A stretch of DNA of 64,000 nt from IOR16 sp963521065 (GCA_963521065.1 CAUQTI010000002.1:1-64000); one strand, 5' to 3'; positions 16,911-26,031 are shown, counted from the stretch's first letter. Translations and numbers: made by a program. Notes: generated by a model not told the origin, from the letters alone.

Positions 16911-18893
16911 ATGAGAACTCTAAAAAACAAGTTGCTTGTGATTTCCATTTTACTGGTGGTTGTCACTTCGCTTGTTCTAGGATTCGTTACTATCTGGTTA
17001 AATTATAGCAGTACTGATTTCACATTAAAAAAAACGATTGGGGAATTAACAAAACAAGGTGCTGAATCAGTATCCAGTCAATTGCTTATTGATAAAGCAG
17101 TCGTTTATGACGTTGGATGCTTGTCGCGTCTGACCAGTCCGGAATCAACCCTTTCTTTAAAACAAGAACTGATCAATCAAAGAGTACAAACGTATGAATT
17201 TGAAAGCGGAAACTTGTTGGACAGAAATGGAACGGGCCTCTTTGACGGGATTAGTTATGCGGATCGAGACTATTTTAAAGAGGCGATTTCTGGTACCGCA
17301 AGTATGTCAGAGCCTTTGATTAACAAAGCAACAGGGGAATTAAGCGTAGCCATTGCTGCGCCGCTTTGGGAGTCTGGAATTCCAAATTCTACAGTTTCTG
17401 GTGTTGTTGTTTTTTCTCGCAGCGGCAGTTTCTTAAGTGAAATTGTACAAGAAATAAAAATAAGTGAAAATAGCGATGCGTTTATCTTAAATGCATCTGA
17501 TGTTGTAATTGCACATCCAAACCAAGAATATGTGATGCAAGGAAAACAAATACAGAAGGAGAAAGAAGGCAGTTTCTCAGAATTTTTGAGCTATTCACCC
17601 ATCGCGGAAACGAATGGGTGGTCTTTTGTCGTCGATGCGAAAAAAAGCGACTTTATGCAAAAATTATACAGCGCAGCGTTGCTGACGCTGATCACACTTT
17701 TTATTAGCATTCTCGCTGCATTTATATTAGCGAAAAGAACCGCTTCACAAATTGCAGATCCAATTGCCGGTTGTGTAAAACGCTTAGAATTACTGGCAGA
17801 AAAAGGCGATTTAAGCTCTGCAGTTCCAATCGTAAAGACGAAAGATGAAACTGCAGCATTAGCAGCTGCAACGGAAAAACTGATAGAAAATACTCGCATT
17901 GTGATACTAGATGCAGATTACTTGCTGAGTGAAATGTCAGATGGGAATTTTGCAATTCAATCCAAGAGAAGAGAGTCTTATATTGGTGACTTTGAAAACC
18001 TCTTGCTTTCAATACGAAAAATAAATTACCAATTAAGTGATACTTTATCGCAGATTAATGTAGGCGCAGACCAGGTTGCAATGGGAGCAGATCATGTTTC
18101 AAACAGTGCACAGTCACTCTCGCAAGGCACATCAGAGCAGGCGACCTCAGTGGAAGAATTGTCAGCAACGATCAATGAAATATCTAATAATATAACATTG
18201 AATGCAAGCCATGCTAAACATGCAAACGAGAAGGCTGAACTTCTTTCCATGGAAGCAGATGAAAGCGGTCAGCGGATACAGCAAATGCTGGAAGCGATGG
18301 GACAAATCAGCCAAAGCTCAAAGGAAATTGGAAAAATTATAAAAATAATAGAAGAAATCGCATTTCAGACGAATATACTTGCCTTGAATGCTGCGGTAGA
18401 AGCGGCGCGTGCGGGCAGTGCCGGGAAAGGCTTTTCCGTGGTGGCCGATGAGGTAAGAAGCTTAGCCTCAAAGAGTGCGGAAGCATCAAAAGACATTGCG
18501 GCACTCATTGAAAGTTCACTGAATCTCGTTGAAAATGGAGGGCAAATAGCAGATGAAACTGCAAGCTCCATGCAAACAGTAATGAATGAGATGCGGGAGA
18601 TCACACTTTCTATTGCACAGATTTCAGAAGCCTCTTCGGAACAGGCATACGCAGTCCAAGAGGTAACAAAAGGAATGGAGCAAATTTCGGCGGTCATTCA
18701 AATGAATTCTGCAACGGCACAGGAGAGCGCAGCGGCAAGCGAAGAACTATATGCACAGGCTCGTCTTCTTAAAGATTTGGTCAATGAATTTCAATTAAGA
18801 GATGAGAATTCTGAAGAAAAGGATTTGAAGAAAATCCTTGACCATCAGCCGGAAACCCGGGAGATGGAGCAAGGATTGAATTCGAAATATTAA
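16911..18893 (+). CDS. Methyl-accepting chemotaxis receptor with extracytoplasmic Cache-like sensor
   Basis: The 660-residue protein has membrane helices near residues 10-30 and about 245-270. Between them is a Cache-type sensor (SYADRDYFKEAISGT; a repeated PxxxxxG pattern). A HAMP-like segment follows and then the coiled-coil signalling domain with the hairpin tip IAFQTNILALNAAVEAARAG. The C-terminus ends QGLNSKY with no clear CheB/CheR tether. The start follows GGGAGGTAAATCT. Its role is to pass ligand signals to CheA/CheW, which are not encoded here. Pairing with the EAL protein suggests joint control of motility and attachment. Confidence 0.93.
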   Translation: MRTLKNKLLVISILLVVVTSLVLGFVTIWLNYSSTDFTLKKTIGELTKQGAESVSSQLLIDKAVVYDVGCLSRLTSPESTLSLKQELINQRVQTYEFESGNLLDRNGTGLFDGISYADRDYFKEAISGTASMSEPLINKATGELSVAIAAPLWESGIPNSTVSGVVVFSRSGSFLSEIVQEIKISENSDAFILNASDVVIAHPNQEYVMQGKQIQKEKEGSFSEFLSYSPIAETNGWSFVVDAKKSDFMQKLYSAALLTLITLFISILAAFILAKRTASQIADPIAGCVKRLELLAEKGDLSSAVPIVKTKDETAALAAATEKLIENTRIVILDADYLLSEMSDGNFAIQSKRRESYIGDFENLLLSIRKINYQLSDTLSQINVGADQVAMGADHVSNSAQSLSQGTSEQATSVEELSATINEISNNITLNASHAKHANEKAELLSMEADESGQRIQQMLEAMGQISQSSKEIGKIIKIIEEIAFQTNILALNAAVEAARAGSAGKGFSVVADEVRSLASKSAEASKDIAALIESSLNLVENGGQIADETASSMQTVMNEMREITLSIAQISEASSEQAYAVQEVTKGMEQISAVIQMNSATAQESAAASEELYAQARLLKDLVNEFQLRDENSEEKDLKKILDHQPETREMEQGLNSKY

Positions 18894-18906
18894 AGGCTTA
18901 TTTTTT

Positions 18907-18950
18907 GCAAAAGGCTATTCTGTATAAATTTTACAGAATGAGCCTTTTGC
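18907..18950 (+). terminator. Long hairpin after the chemotaxis receptor
   Basis: The stem GCAAAAGGCT..TTCTGTA pairs with TACAGAATGAGCCTTTTGC with one bulge. The T run lies mostly inside the 3' arm (CCTTTTGCTCTT), so termination strength is uncertain. Confidence 0.6.
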
Positions 18951-18952
18951 TC

Positions 18953-18981
18953 TTGACAAATATACAAACCGCTTGTATAAT
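18953..18981 (+). promoter_or_regulatory. Consensus sigma-A promoter of the cold-shock gene
   Basis: TTGACA (18953-18958), exactly 17 bases, TATAAT (18976-18981): both hexamers match consensus fully. The transcript should start near 18988, leaving a leader of about 120 bases. Confidence 0.9.
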
Positions 18982-18987
18982 ATGAAG

Positions 18988-19107
18988 CGTATACTAAATG
19001 TTCGATTGAGTTCACATGTTTTTGTAAGTCATTTGCTCGATTTATGGTTTACAAAGATGTGTGAACTTTTTGAATATTAGGTTGCAATAATTTTAGGAGG
19101 TACTTAT
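18988..19107 (+). promoter_or_regulatory. Structured 5' leader of the cold-shock mRNA
   Basis: The leader folds into an extended hairpin: GTTCACA (19010-19016) with TGTGAAC (19060-19066) and, inside it, TTTGTAA (19021-19027) with TTACAAA (19049-19055). The RBS TTAGGAGGT lies downstream. Known: cspA leaders of other bacteria change fold with temperature to control translation. A similar role here is inferred. Confidence 0.6.
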
Positions 19108-19320
19108 ATGTATAATGGTACAGTAAAGTGGTTTAACGCAGAAAAGGGATTTGGATTTATTTCAAACGATGACGGAGGAGACGATGTATTTGTACATTTC
19201 TCTGCTATTATGTCAGATGGTTTTAAAACATTGGCTGAAGGTCAAAAGGTTACTTTTGATACTGAAACTGACTCAAGAGACAGCAGCAAGATTAGAGCGG
19301 TAAACGTGAATCTAGCTTAA
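19108..19320 (+). CDS. csp: Cold-shock protein (CspA family)
   Basis: The 70-residue single-domain OB fold has RNP1 (KGFGFI, residues 13-18) and RNP2 (VFVHF, 29-33), the canonical nucleic-acid-binding face. It acts as an RNA chaperone in the cytoplasm. The strong promoter, long structured leader, good RBS and dedicated terminator indicate a highly expressed single-gene unit. Confidence 0.97.
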   Translation: MYNGTVKWFNAEKGFGFISNDDGGDDVFVHFSAIMSDGFKTLAEGQKVTFDTETDSRDSSKIRAVNVNLA

Positions 19321-19357
19321 TGGATCTTATTTTGAAATAATATTTATTTTCAGCAAA

Positions 19358-19397
19358 AAGAACAGTCATGCAATTTCCTGATTGTTCTTTTTTATTA
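19358..19397 (+). terminator. Terminator of the cold-shock gene
   Basis: AAGAACAGTCA (19358-19368) pairs with TGATTGTTCTT (19379-19389; one G-U), followed by a T run. Confidence 0.85.
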
Positions 19398-19551
19398 AAA
19401 AAATTTTTTAATAAGATGATATGCCGAAAAAAATAGTTTATGTTTCGTACATCACATAAAGTAAATTAATATGTGGTTTGCACTTATGATATACTATGTT
19501 AAAAAAGTAAATATAAGAATACAATATTAAAAATAAGGCAGGGCGTTTCAT

Positions 19552-20436
19552 ATGAGATATGTAAGGTTGCTTTTGGCGGGAATACTGCTATTTTCTTCTG
19601 TATTTTTTACTGCCTGTACGGCAGGAGAGCAGGTGAACAGCGGGTATGAAAAGATTACGGCGCAAGAAGCGTATGAAAGAATCAATGAAAATCAAGAGGC
19701 TGTTATTTTAGATGTCCGCACGCAGGAAGAATATGATGAGGGGCACATAAACGGTGCGCTTCTGCTTCCGAATGAATCCATCGGAACGGACAAGCCTGCA
19801 TTTCTCACAGATATGGATGCGGAAATTTTAATCTACTGCAGGAGTGGAAATCGAAGTAAGCAGGCAGCGGAAAAGCTCGCAGAAATGGGATATAAAAATG
19901 TAAAAGAATTTGGAGGAATCCAAGATTGGACTTACGGTCTAGTAACCGGAGAGGCGAAAAGCGAAGAAAAAAGCAAGCCGGCTATGAACCACTTTGAAAG
20001 TATCGATTTAGATGGGAATTCAGTTACACAGGAAATTTTTTCGGAATATTCATTGACTATGGTTAATGTATGGGGCACCTATTGCAGCCCGTGCTTAAAG
20101 GAAATGCCGGATTTAGGGAAAATCAGCAGGGAGTATCGTGAAAAGAAGGTTCAGATTATTGGTATACCAATTGACGTTCTTGAACGTGACGGCAGCGTTT
20201 CGGAAGATAAAATAGAAATTGTAAAAGAAATTGTGAAAGATACCGATGCATCCTACCTTCACATATTGCCGTCAGAAGACTTAATAGAGGCAAAATTACA
20301 GGATGTAGACGTAATTCCGTATACCTTTTTTGTAAATAGTACAGGTGAAATTGTGGGGAAGCAATATGCGGGATCAAAATCGGAAAAAGAATGGAAAAAA
20401 ATTATAAAAGCACAACTAGAAAAGGTGGGGGAATAA
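19552..20436 (+). CDS. Lipoprotein fusion: rhodanese domain plus TlpA-like thioredoxin domain
   Basis: The 294-residue exported lipoprotein has lipobox FTAC with Cys22. Residues about 33-130 are a rhodanese domain with active-site loop CRSGNRS. Residues about 150-294 are a TlpA/ResA-type thioredoxin fold with the redox motif CSPC (in GTYCSPCLKEMP) and a cis-Pro segment DVIPYTFFV. Known: rhodaneses carry sulfane sulfur on Cys, and TlpA-like proteins reduce exported disulfides. Inferred: the fusion couples extracytoplasmic sulfur transfer or persulfide removal to thiol reduction. RBS AAGGCAGGG. It appears to be its own unit. Confidence 0.9.
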   Translation: MRYVRLLLAGILLFSSVFFTACTAGEQVNSGYEKITAQEAYERINENQEAVILDVRTQEEYDEGHINGALLLPNESIGTDKPAFLTDMDAEILIYCRSGNRSKQAAEKLAEMGYKNVKEFGGIQDWTYGLVTGEAKSEEKSKPAMNHFESIDLDGNSVTQEIFSEYSLTMVNVWGTYCSPCLKEMPDLGKISREYREKKVQIIGIPIDVLERDGSVSEDKIEIVKEIVKDTDASYLHILPSEDLIEAKLQDVDVIPYTFFVNSTGEIVGKQYAGSKSEKEWKKIIKAQLEKVGE

Positions 20437-20443
20437 GCCTGGC

Positions 20444-20471
20444 TTGACTTTATAGATAGGAATGCTATTAT
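20444..20471 (+). promoter_or_regulatory. Promoter of the zinc-ribbon/thioesterase pair
   Basis: TTGACT (20444-20449), 16 bases, TATTAT (20466-20471), giving a leader of about 60 bases. Confidence 0.55.
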
Positions 20472-20537
20472 AAAAATAGAGCTCCTTATAAAATGAGATA
20501 GGGAGAAAAAATTAAAAATAGTTCAGAGGTGAGTTTT

Positions 20538-20852
20538 ATGATATGTAAGAATTGTGGAGGGGAGCTTCAAGAAGGAAGTAAATATTGTGGATTTTGTCAG
20601 ACAGAAGTTGAAGAATCGCTTTCCGAAGAAGAAAAAAGAAATAAACATATAGAAGAATGTTTAGGTATGTCATCAGAAGAGGCTGGTCCAACGTGGTGGG
20701 AAGATGGCTGCGGCGGAGAAGAAGGCGGATGTGGTCACGGTCTTACCGGAAAGGACAAGGATTTCAAATATACGTTTACAATTTTTGGAATTGCAGTAGG
20801 AGTGATCGTTTTTGCGCTTGCTGTAAAAGCGATTGCAGGAGCGTTGATGTAA
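20538..20852 (+). CDS. Zinc-ribbon protein with C-terminal membrane helix
   Basis: The 104-residue protein begins with a zinc ribbon (CKNCGG then YCGFC, four Cys ligands). It has an acidic linker, a Gly/Cys-rich patch (GCGGEEGGCGHG) and a single C-terminal hydrophobic helix (FTIFGIAVGVIVFALAVKAI). It is probably tail-anchored with the ribbon in the cytoplasm. The specific function is unknown. The start at 20538 follows GAGGTGAG. The next gene starts 2 bases after the stop, so the two are probably co-translated. Confidence 0.75.
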   Translation: MICKNCGGELQEGSKYCGFCQTEVEESLSEEEKRNKHIEECLGMSSEEAGPTWWEDGCGGEEGGCGHGLTGKDKDFKYTFTIFGIAVGVIVFALAVKAIAGALM

Positions 20853-20853
20853 A

Positions 20854-21312
20854 ATGGGAGAATTAGAGTTAAAGATTGAGCCCTTTACACGAACTGCAAA
20901 TTATTATGAAACAGACCGTATGGGAGTGATACACCATTCGAATTACATTCGATGGTTTGAAGAGGCAAGAATTGATTATTTAAATAAAATAGGGATGCCT
21001 TATGACGAAATGGAAGAGATGGGAATTATGATGCCGGTATTAGGCGTAGCTTGTGAGTACAAAGCTCCAGTCCATTTTGGCGACACAGTTGTTATCTTAA
21101 CCACAGTAACAGAGTTTAAAGGCGCCAAGCTCACGATTTCGTATGAAATTTATGATGCGAAAACCAAAATACTAAGAACGAAAGGGGAGACAAGGCATTG
21201 CTTTGTACATGCTAAGACCTTTCAGCCTTTACGCCTTCGAACAGAGTATCCTGAAATAAATTCCCGCATTATGAACCTTGTCGGTGCGATGCTTATTGAT
21301 TGGAGTCGCTGA
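20854..21312 (+). CDS. YbgC/FadM-type acyl-CoA thioesterase (hotdog fold)
   Basis: The 152-residue protein has the 4HBT signature: YETDRMGVIHHSNYIRWFEE contains the catalytic Asp and the HxxxY pattern. The VACEYKAPVHFGDTV strand and a GETRHCFVH segment complete the fold. The family hydrolyses acyl-CoA thioesters in the cytoplasm; the substrate here is unknown. It starts at ATG 20854, 2 bases after the zinc-ribbon stop. Confidence 0.9.
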   Translation: MGELELKIEPFTRTANYYETDRMGVIHHSNYIRWFEEARIDYLNKIGMPYDEMEEMGIMMPVLGVACEYKAPVHFGDTVVILTTVTEFKGAKLTISYEIYDAKTKILRTKGETRHCFVHAKTFQPLRLRTEYPEINSRIMNLVGAMLIDWSR

Positions 21313-21393
21313 AAGTAATCTTTTATAAAAATAAGTTTAACCGGGTAAACAGAAAGGAAGATTCTATTTTGGAGAATTTTTCATATACGCATT

Positions 21394-21434
21394 AAAAAGA
21401 CAGCTACCAATATATAAAATGGAGCTGTCTTTTT
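21394..21434. terminator. Bidirectional terminator between thioesterase and leuB
   Basis: AAAAAGACAGCT (21394-21405) pairs with AGCTGTCTTTTT (21423-21434). T runs lie on both strands, so it serves the rightward thioesterase operon and the leftward leu operon. Confidence 0.85.
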
Positions 21435-21474
21435 TAGTTTACCATAAAAGGATTAATTTGTTTTGATATGGATA

Positions 21475-22545
21475 CTATAAGTTTTCAACGATTAAATCGC
21501 CCATTTCGCTGCAGGAAACTCGCTTCATTTCCGGGCTTAGAATATCAACTGTGCGGTATCCTTGGTTCAATACGCGGTGAACCGCAGCCTCAATTGTGGA
21601 ACTTTCCTCTGTCATGCTGAAGGAGTATTTCATCATCATAGCAGCAGAAAGGATTGTGCCGATTGGATTCGCAATGTTTTGTCCGGCAATATCCGGTGCA
21701 GAGCCATGGATCGGCTCATACATGCCGCGGGTACCATCTCCGAGACTGGAAGAAGGAATCATGCCGATCGAACCGGTGATCATGCTGGCTTCATCTGATA
21801 GAATATCGCCGAACATGTTTTCTGTAACAATGACATCGAACTGAGAAGGAGATTTTACAATCTGCATCGCTGTATTATCAACTAGCATATTGTTATAAGT
21901 GATATCTGGATACTCTGTCGCGACTCTTTCGGTCACTTTTCTCCAAAGCCTGGAGGTATCAAGTACATTGGCTTTATCGACAGAGGTCACTTTTTTATTA
22001 CGCTTTCTTGCCGTTTCAAAGGCAATTCTTACAATACGTTCAATTTCATGCTCACTATAACTCATTTCGTCGCGCGCAACCAATTCACCGTTTTCTGTTG
22101 CAGTACTCCGCTTTCCAAAGTAGATACCGCCAATCAATTCTCTGACAACGACAAAGTCAATTCCCTGTGCCACAATGCTTTCTTTCAGCGGCGAAGCTTC
22201 GGCAAGCTGCGGGAATAGTTTTGCAGGACGGAGGTTTGCATAGAGCCCCATTTCGCTGCGAATGGAGAGCAGTGCTTTTTCCGGACGGATGGACGGGTCT
22301 GTATTATCCCATTTTGGACCTCCGACTGCGCCTAAGAGCACACTGTCGCAATCTAAGCATTTTTCAAGGCTTTCCTTAGGAAGGGAAGTGCCGTAGGTAT
22401 CAATTGCATTTCCTCCGGCGGCAATTTCCTGATAAACAAATTCATGATTATATTTTTTCCCGACCGCGGTGATTACTTTCATTGCTTCTGTTACGATTTC
22501 GGGGCCAATCCCATCCCCTTTGATAATTGTAATTGTTTTTTTCAT
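21475..22545 (-). CDS. leuB: 3-isopropylmalate dehydrogenase
   Basis: The 356-residue enzyme performs NAD-dependent oxidative decarboxylation in leucine synthesis. Seen: N-terminal IIKGDGIGPEI, LLGAVGGPKWD, the active-site VRELIGGIYFG, the catalytic TSVDKANVLDTSRLWRK block, the NMLVDNTAMQ and DILSDEASMI metal-binding segments and the NAD site EPIHGSAPDIAGQ. The length is normal for bacterial LeuB. It is the last gene of the leuA-leuC-leuD-leuB operon. Confidence 0.98.
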   Translation of the reverse strand: MKKTITIIKGDGIGPEIVTEAMKVITAVGKKYNHEFVYQEIAAGGNAIDTYGTSLPKESLEKCLDCDSVLLGAVGGPKWDNTDPSIRPEKALLSIRSEMGLYANLRPAKLFPQLAEASPLKESIVAQGIDFVVVRELIGGIYFGKRSTATENGELVARDEMSYSEHEIERIVRIAFETARKRNKKVTSVDKANVLDTSRLWRKVTERVATEYPDITYNNMLVDNTAMQIVKSPSQFDVIVTENMFGDILSDEASMITGSIGMIPSSSLGDGTRGMYEPIHGSAPDIAGQNIANPIGTILSAAMMMKYSFSMTEESSTIEAAVHRVLNQGYRTVDILSPEMKRVSCSEMGDLIVENL

Positions 22546-22592
22546 AATTTCATCTCCAGATTTTTTCTATTTCATTAAAATAATATTTTATA

Positions 22593-23075
22593 TCACTGGT
22601 TAATTGAATTCAGCAAGCCATTCGATTGAATAATTTCTTTGATAAAATCAGGAAATGGCTCTGCTTGATAGGTTTTATTTCGTGTGAGGTTTGTGATTAC
22701 TCCGGTATCAAAGTTAACAGTTACTTCATCGCCATCTGTAATATCGTCACTGGCTTCTTCACATTCAAGAATCGCTAATCCGATATTGATGGCATTCCGG
22801 TAAAAGATACGCGCAAAGGTTTTGGCAATGACACAGGAAATGCCGGATTCCTTGATTGCAATCGGCGCGTGCTCTCTGGAAGAGCCACATCCGAAATTAA
22901 AGCCAGCGACCATGATGTCACCATCTTTTACCTTTTTTATAAAATCCGCGTCAATATCTTCCATACAATGAGATGCAAGCTCTTTGTGATTTGCTGTATT
23001 TAAGTGGCGCGCAGGAATAATAACGTCGGTGTCTACATTGTCACCATATTTGTGTGTAAATCCTTTTGCATTCAT
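22593..23075 (-). CDS. leuD: 3-isopropylmalate dehydratase small subunit
   Basis: The 160-residue swivel subunit has DVIIPARHLNT near the N-terminus and the characteristic NFGCGSSREHAPIAI loop. It forms the isomerase with LeuC. The start has RBS AGGAGGT. It begins 1 base after the leuC stop. The short size is typical of the archaeal/clostridial LeuD type. Confidence 0.97.
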   Translation of the reverse strand: MNAKGFTHKYGDNVDTDVIIPARHLNTANHKELASHCMEDIDADFIKKVKDGDIMVAGFNFGCGSSREHAPIAIKESGISCVIAKTFARIFYRNAINIGLAILECEEASDDITDGDEVTVNFDTGVITNLTRNKTYQAEPFPDFIKEIIQSNGLLNSINQ

Positions 23076-23076
23076 A

Positions 23077-24339
23077 TTATTTTACCTCCTTTGTACCGCT
23101 GATTTTTCCGGTAATTGCTGAAGCAGCTGCTACAGCAGGGCTTGCTAGATAAACCTCTGAAGTTTTGTGGCCCATTCGTCCTACAAAGTTTCTGTTGGTT
23201 GTAGCCACACATCGTTCCTCTTCCGCAAGGATTCCCATATATCCGCCGAGGCAGGGACCGCAGGTGGGGGTGGAGACAATGCAGCCGGCATCAATAAAGG
23301 TTTCCAGATAACCTAACCTCATTGCTTCTTTATAGATTGCTTGTGTTGCGGGGATGATAATCGTACGAACATCTCGGTGCACTTTTTTTCCTTTTAAAAT
23401 GCCTGCCGCAATTGCCATATCGGATAGGCGTCCGTTTGTGCAGGAGCCGATAACAACCTGATCAATTTTAATGTCTCCGACCTCGTCAATCGTTCTTGTA
23501 TTTTCTGGAAGGTGAGGGAAGGAAACGGTTTGTTTTATTTGGCTTAAATCAATTTCTATCGTTTTTTCATACACCGCATCTTCATCCGCCTCGTAGATGG
23601 TATAAGGGCGGCTGACTCTGCCGTCCATATATGCGGTTGTGATTTCATCGACAGTAAAGATGCCGTTTTTTGCACCCGCTTCAATTGCCATATTTGCCAT
23701 GCAGAGACGGTCGTCTATTGTCAGGCTTTTTAATCCCTCTCCGACAAATTCCATTGATTTGTACAAAGCGCCGTCAACACCGATTTTGCCGATGATGTGC
23801 AGTATAACATCTTTTCCGCTAACATCTTCTGCAAGCGTTCCGGCCAGTATAAAACGAATGGCGTCAGGAACTTTAAACCAAGCCTTACCGGTTGCCATGC
23901 CTGCAGCCATATCTGTGCTGCCGACACCGGTGGAGAAAGCGCCGAGTGCCCCGTAGGTACAGGTATGTGAATCTGCACCGATGATAAGTTCACCAGAAGC
24001 AACCAATCCCTTTTCTGGAAGAAGGGCATGCTCAATCCCCATTTCCCCGACATCATAATAATTTTCAATGCCAAAGCGTTTTGCGAAGGTACGGCACTGC
24101 TTACATTGCTGAGCAGCTTTTATATCTTTATTTGGTGCAAAATGGTCCATGACCATAGAAATCTTTTTTGTATCAAATACTTTTTCAAAACCCGATTTTT
24201 CAAATTCGTTGATTGCGACAGGAGATGTAATGTCATTTCCTAACACCATATCTAAATCAGCCCGAATCAACTGCCCTGCTTTTACGGAAGGCAGTCCGGC
24301 ATGTGCCGCTAATATTTTTTGTGTCATTGTCATTCCCAT
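23077..24339 (-). CDS. leuC: 3-isopropylmalate dehydratase large subunit
   Basis: The 420-residue aconitase-like subunit belongs to the shorter (HACN-type) form. The three Fe-S cluster Cys lie in the IGSCTNGR block and the later STPTCGPCLGG motif. Other landmarks are GADSHTCTYGALGAFSTGVG and PATQ. It isomerises 2- to 3-isopropylmalate with LeuD. AAAGGAG lies 8 bases ahead of the ATG at 24339. Confidence 0.98.
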   Translation of the reverse strand: MGMTMTQKILAAHAGLPSVKAGQLIRADLDMVLGNDITSPVAINEFEKSGFEKVFDTKKISMVMDHFAPNKDIKAAQQCKQCRTFAKRFGIENYYDVGEMGIEHALLPEKGLVASGELIIGADSHTCTYGALGAFSTGVGSTDMAAGMATGKAWFKVPDAIRFILAGTLAEDVSGKDVILHIIGKIGVDGALYKSMEFVGEGLKSLTIDDRLCMANMAIEAGAKNGIFTVDEITTAYMDGRVSRPYTIYEADEDAVYEKTIEIDLSQIKQTVSFPHLPENTRTIDEVGDIKIDQVVIGSCTNGRLSDMAIAAGILKGKKVHRDVRTIIIPATQAIYKEAMRLGYLETFIDAGCIVSTPTCGPCLGGYMGILAEEERCVATTNRNFVGRMGHKTSEVYLASPAVAAASAITGKISGTKEVK

Positions 24340-24354
24340 AATGATGACTCCTTT

Positions 24355-26031
24355 CTATACTTCTTGTTGTTTTAAAGTTCGGTTAATTGCACTGACCATT
24401 GCGTTGACAGAGGCTGAAATGATATCCAGATGAATTCCGACGCCCCAGGTGATTTCTCCTTTTGAATCCTCAATTCCTACATAGGCACATGCCCTGGAGT
24501 CAGAACCGTTTTCCAGTGCGTGCTCGCTATAGGAAATGATGTTGTAATCAAGCTTAAGATGGCATTTTTTCAAGGCATTACTCACTGCATCCAAACGGCC
24601 GTTGCCATTTGCAGTAAAGGAAAAGTCTTCTCCATTGATTGTAACCCAGATTGTTGCAATAATGCCTTCTTTTTGCTCGAATTTTACTTTGGTAATGTCA
24701 GTTGGGTGGAATAAGTTTACATACTCATTTGTAAAAATATTGTGGATTTCTTGCGGCGAGAGCTCCTTATGATTTTCATCAGAAACATGCTTCACCTGGT
24801 ATCCAAAACTTTCACGCATCGCATCTGGTAATTTATAGCCAAAATTCTGTTCTAATAAATAACCGATTCCACCTTTTCCGGACTGGCTGTTGATGCGAAT
24901 CACATCGGTTTCATATTCGCGGCCTACATCACTTGGGTCAATCGGAAGGTAAGGGACACTCCAAATATGCTGCTTTTTCTTGGCACGATAGGTCATTCCC
25001 TTGGCAATTGCATCTTGATGAGAACCTGAGAACGCGGCGAATACCAATTTTCCGCTGTATGGCTGTCTTTCGTGAACATGCATGCGGGTGACAGATTCAT
25101 ATAGGTTGACAACAGACGGCATGTCGCTGAAATCAAGATTTGGATCAACGCCTTGTGAATATAGGTTCATTGCCAAGGTAACAATATCGACATTTCCGGT
25201 ACGTTCGCCGTTTCCAAAGAGCGTCCCTTCGATGCGATCGCCTCCTGCAAGAAGCCCCAGCTCTGCATCGGCAACTCCGGTTCCTCGGTCGTTGTGAGGG
25301 TGGAGTGAGACAATCAAATTTTTCCTGTCACGGAGTGCGCTGCACATGTATTCGATTTGGCTTGCATATACATGCGGCATCGACATGGATACGGTAGCGG
25401 GAAGATTAATGATAACCTTATTCTCAGGAGTAGGTTTCCAAATATCTATGACTCGATTGCATATTTCTGCGGCAAATTCCATTTCTGTTCCAGTAAAGCT
25501 TTCCGGAGAGTATTGAAACTGGAATTTGGTTTCCGGATAAGCTGCGGCATATTTGTTAAAGAGCTTTGCGCCAAACTCTGCAATTTCGATAATTTCTTCT
25601 TTCGATTTTTTAAAGACTTGCTCTCTTTGCGATACAGAAGTGGAATTATATAAGTGGACAATTGCTTTTTTGACACCTTTTAGTGCCTTAAAGGTTTTAC
25701 GAATGATGTGTTCTCTTGATTGTGTCAGTACCTGCACGGTGACATCCTCTGGAATATAATTTCCTTCAATGAGTGTTCTTAAAAATTCATATTCTGTTTC
25801 AGAAGCAGCAGGGAAGCCTACTTCAATTTCTTTAAATCCGATGGAGACTAGAAACTTAAAAAATTTTAATTTTTCATCCAGGTTCATAGGAACAATAAGC
25901 GCTTGGTTTCCGTCACGAAGGTCAACGCTGCACCAAACAGGGGACTTCTCAATATGATCTTTCTTTGTCCAGCTCATTTCACAGGACGGAGGCATAAAAT
26001 AGCCGATTTTGTACTTATCAAAATTTTTCAT
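24355..26031 (-). CDS. leuA: 2-isopropylmalate synthase (long, type-2 form)
   Basis: The 558-residue enzyme condenses acetyl-CoA with 2-oxoisovalerate, the first committed step to leucine. Seen: the metal-binding SVDLRDGNQAL near residue 35, the TIM barrel with SLHPHNDRGTGVADAELGLL, GNGERTGNVD, and a C-terminal regulatory domain (about 430-558) that binds leucine in the family. The N-terminal extension is typical of the fungal/actinobacterial-like type. It is first in the operon, preceded by a T-box leader. Confidence 0.97.
   Translation of the reverse strand: MKNFDKYKIGYFMPPSCEMSWTKKDHIEKSPVWCSVDLRDGNQALIVPMNLDEKLKFFKFLVSIGFKEIEVGFPAASETEYEFLRTLIEGNYIPEDVTVQVLTQSREHIIRKTFKALKGVKKAIVHLYNSTSVSQREQVFKKSKEEIIEIAEFGAKLFNKYAAAYPETKFQFQYSPESFTGTEMEFAAEICNRVIDIWKPTPENKVIINLPATVSMSMPHVYASQIEYMCSALRDRKNLIVSLHPHNDRGTGVADAELGLLAGGDRIEGTLFGNGERTGNVDIVTLAMNLYSQGVDPNLDFSDMPSVVNLYESVTRMHVHERQPYSGKLVFAAFSGSHQDAIAKGMTYRAKKKQHIWSVPYLPIDPSDVGREYETDVIRINSQSGKGGIGYLLEQNFGYKLPDAMRESFGYQVKHVSDENHKELSPQEIHNIFTNEYVNLFHPTDITKVKFEQKEGIIATIWVTINGEDFSFTANGNGRLDAVSNALKKCHLKLDYNIISYSEHALENGSDSRACAYVGIEDSKGEITWGVGIHLDIISASVNAMVSAINRTLKQQEV

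Noticed and set aside
21337..21352. Near-palindrome GTTTAACCGGGTAAAC after the thioesterase gene
   Set aside because: Imperfect, and located in a spacer between convergent genes where an operator would have no promoter to control.
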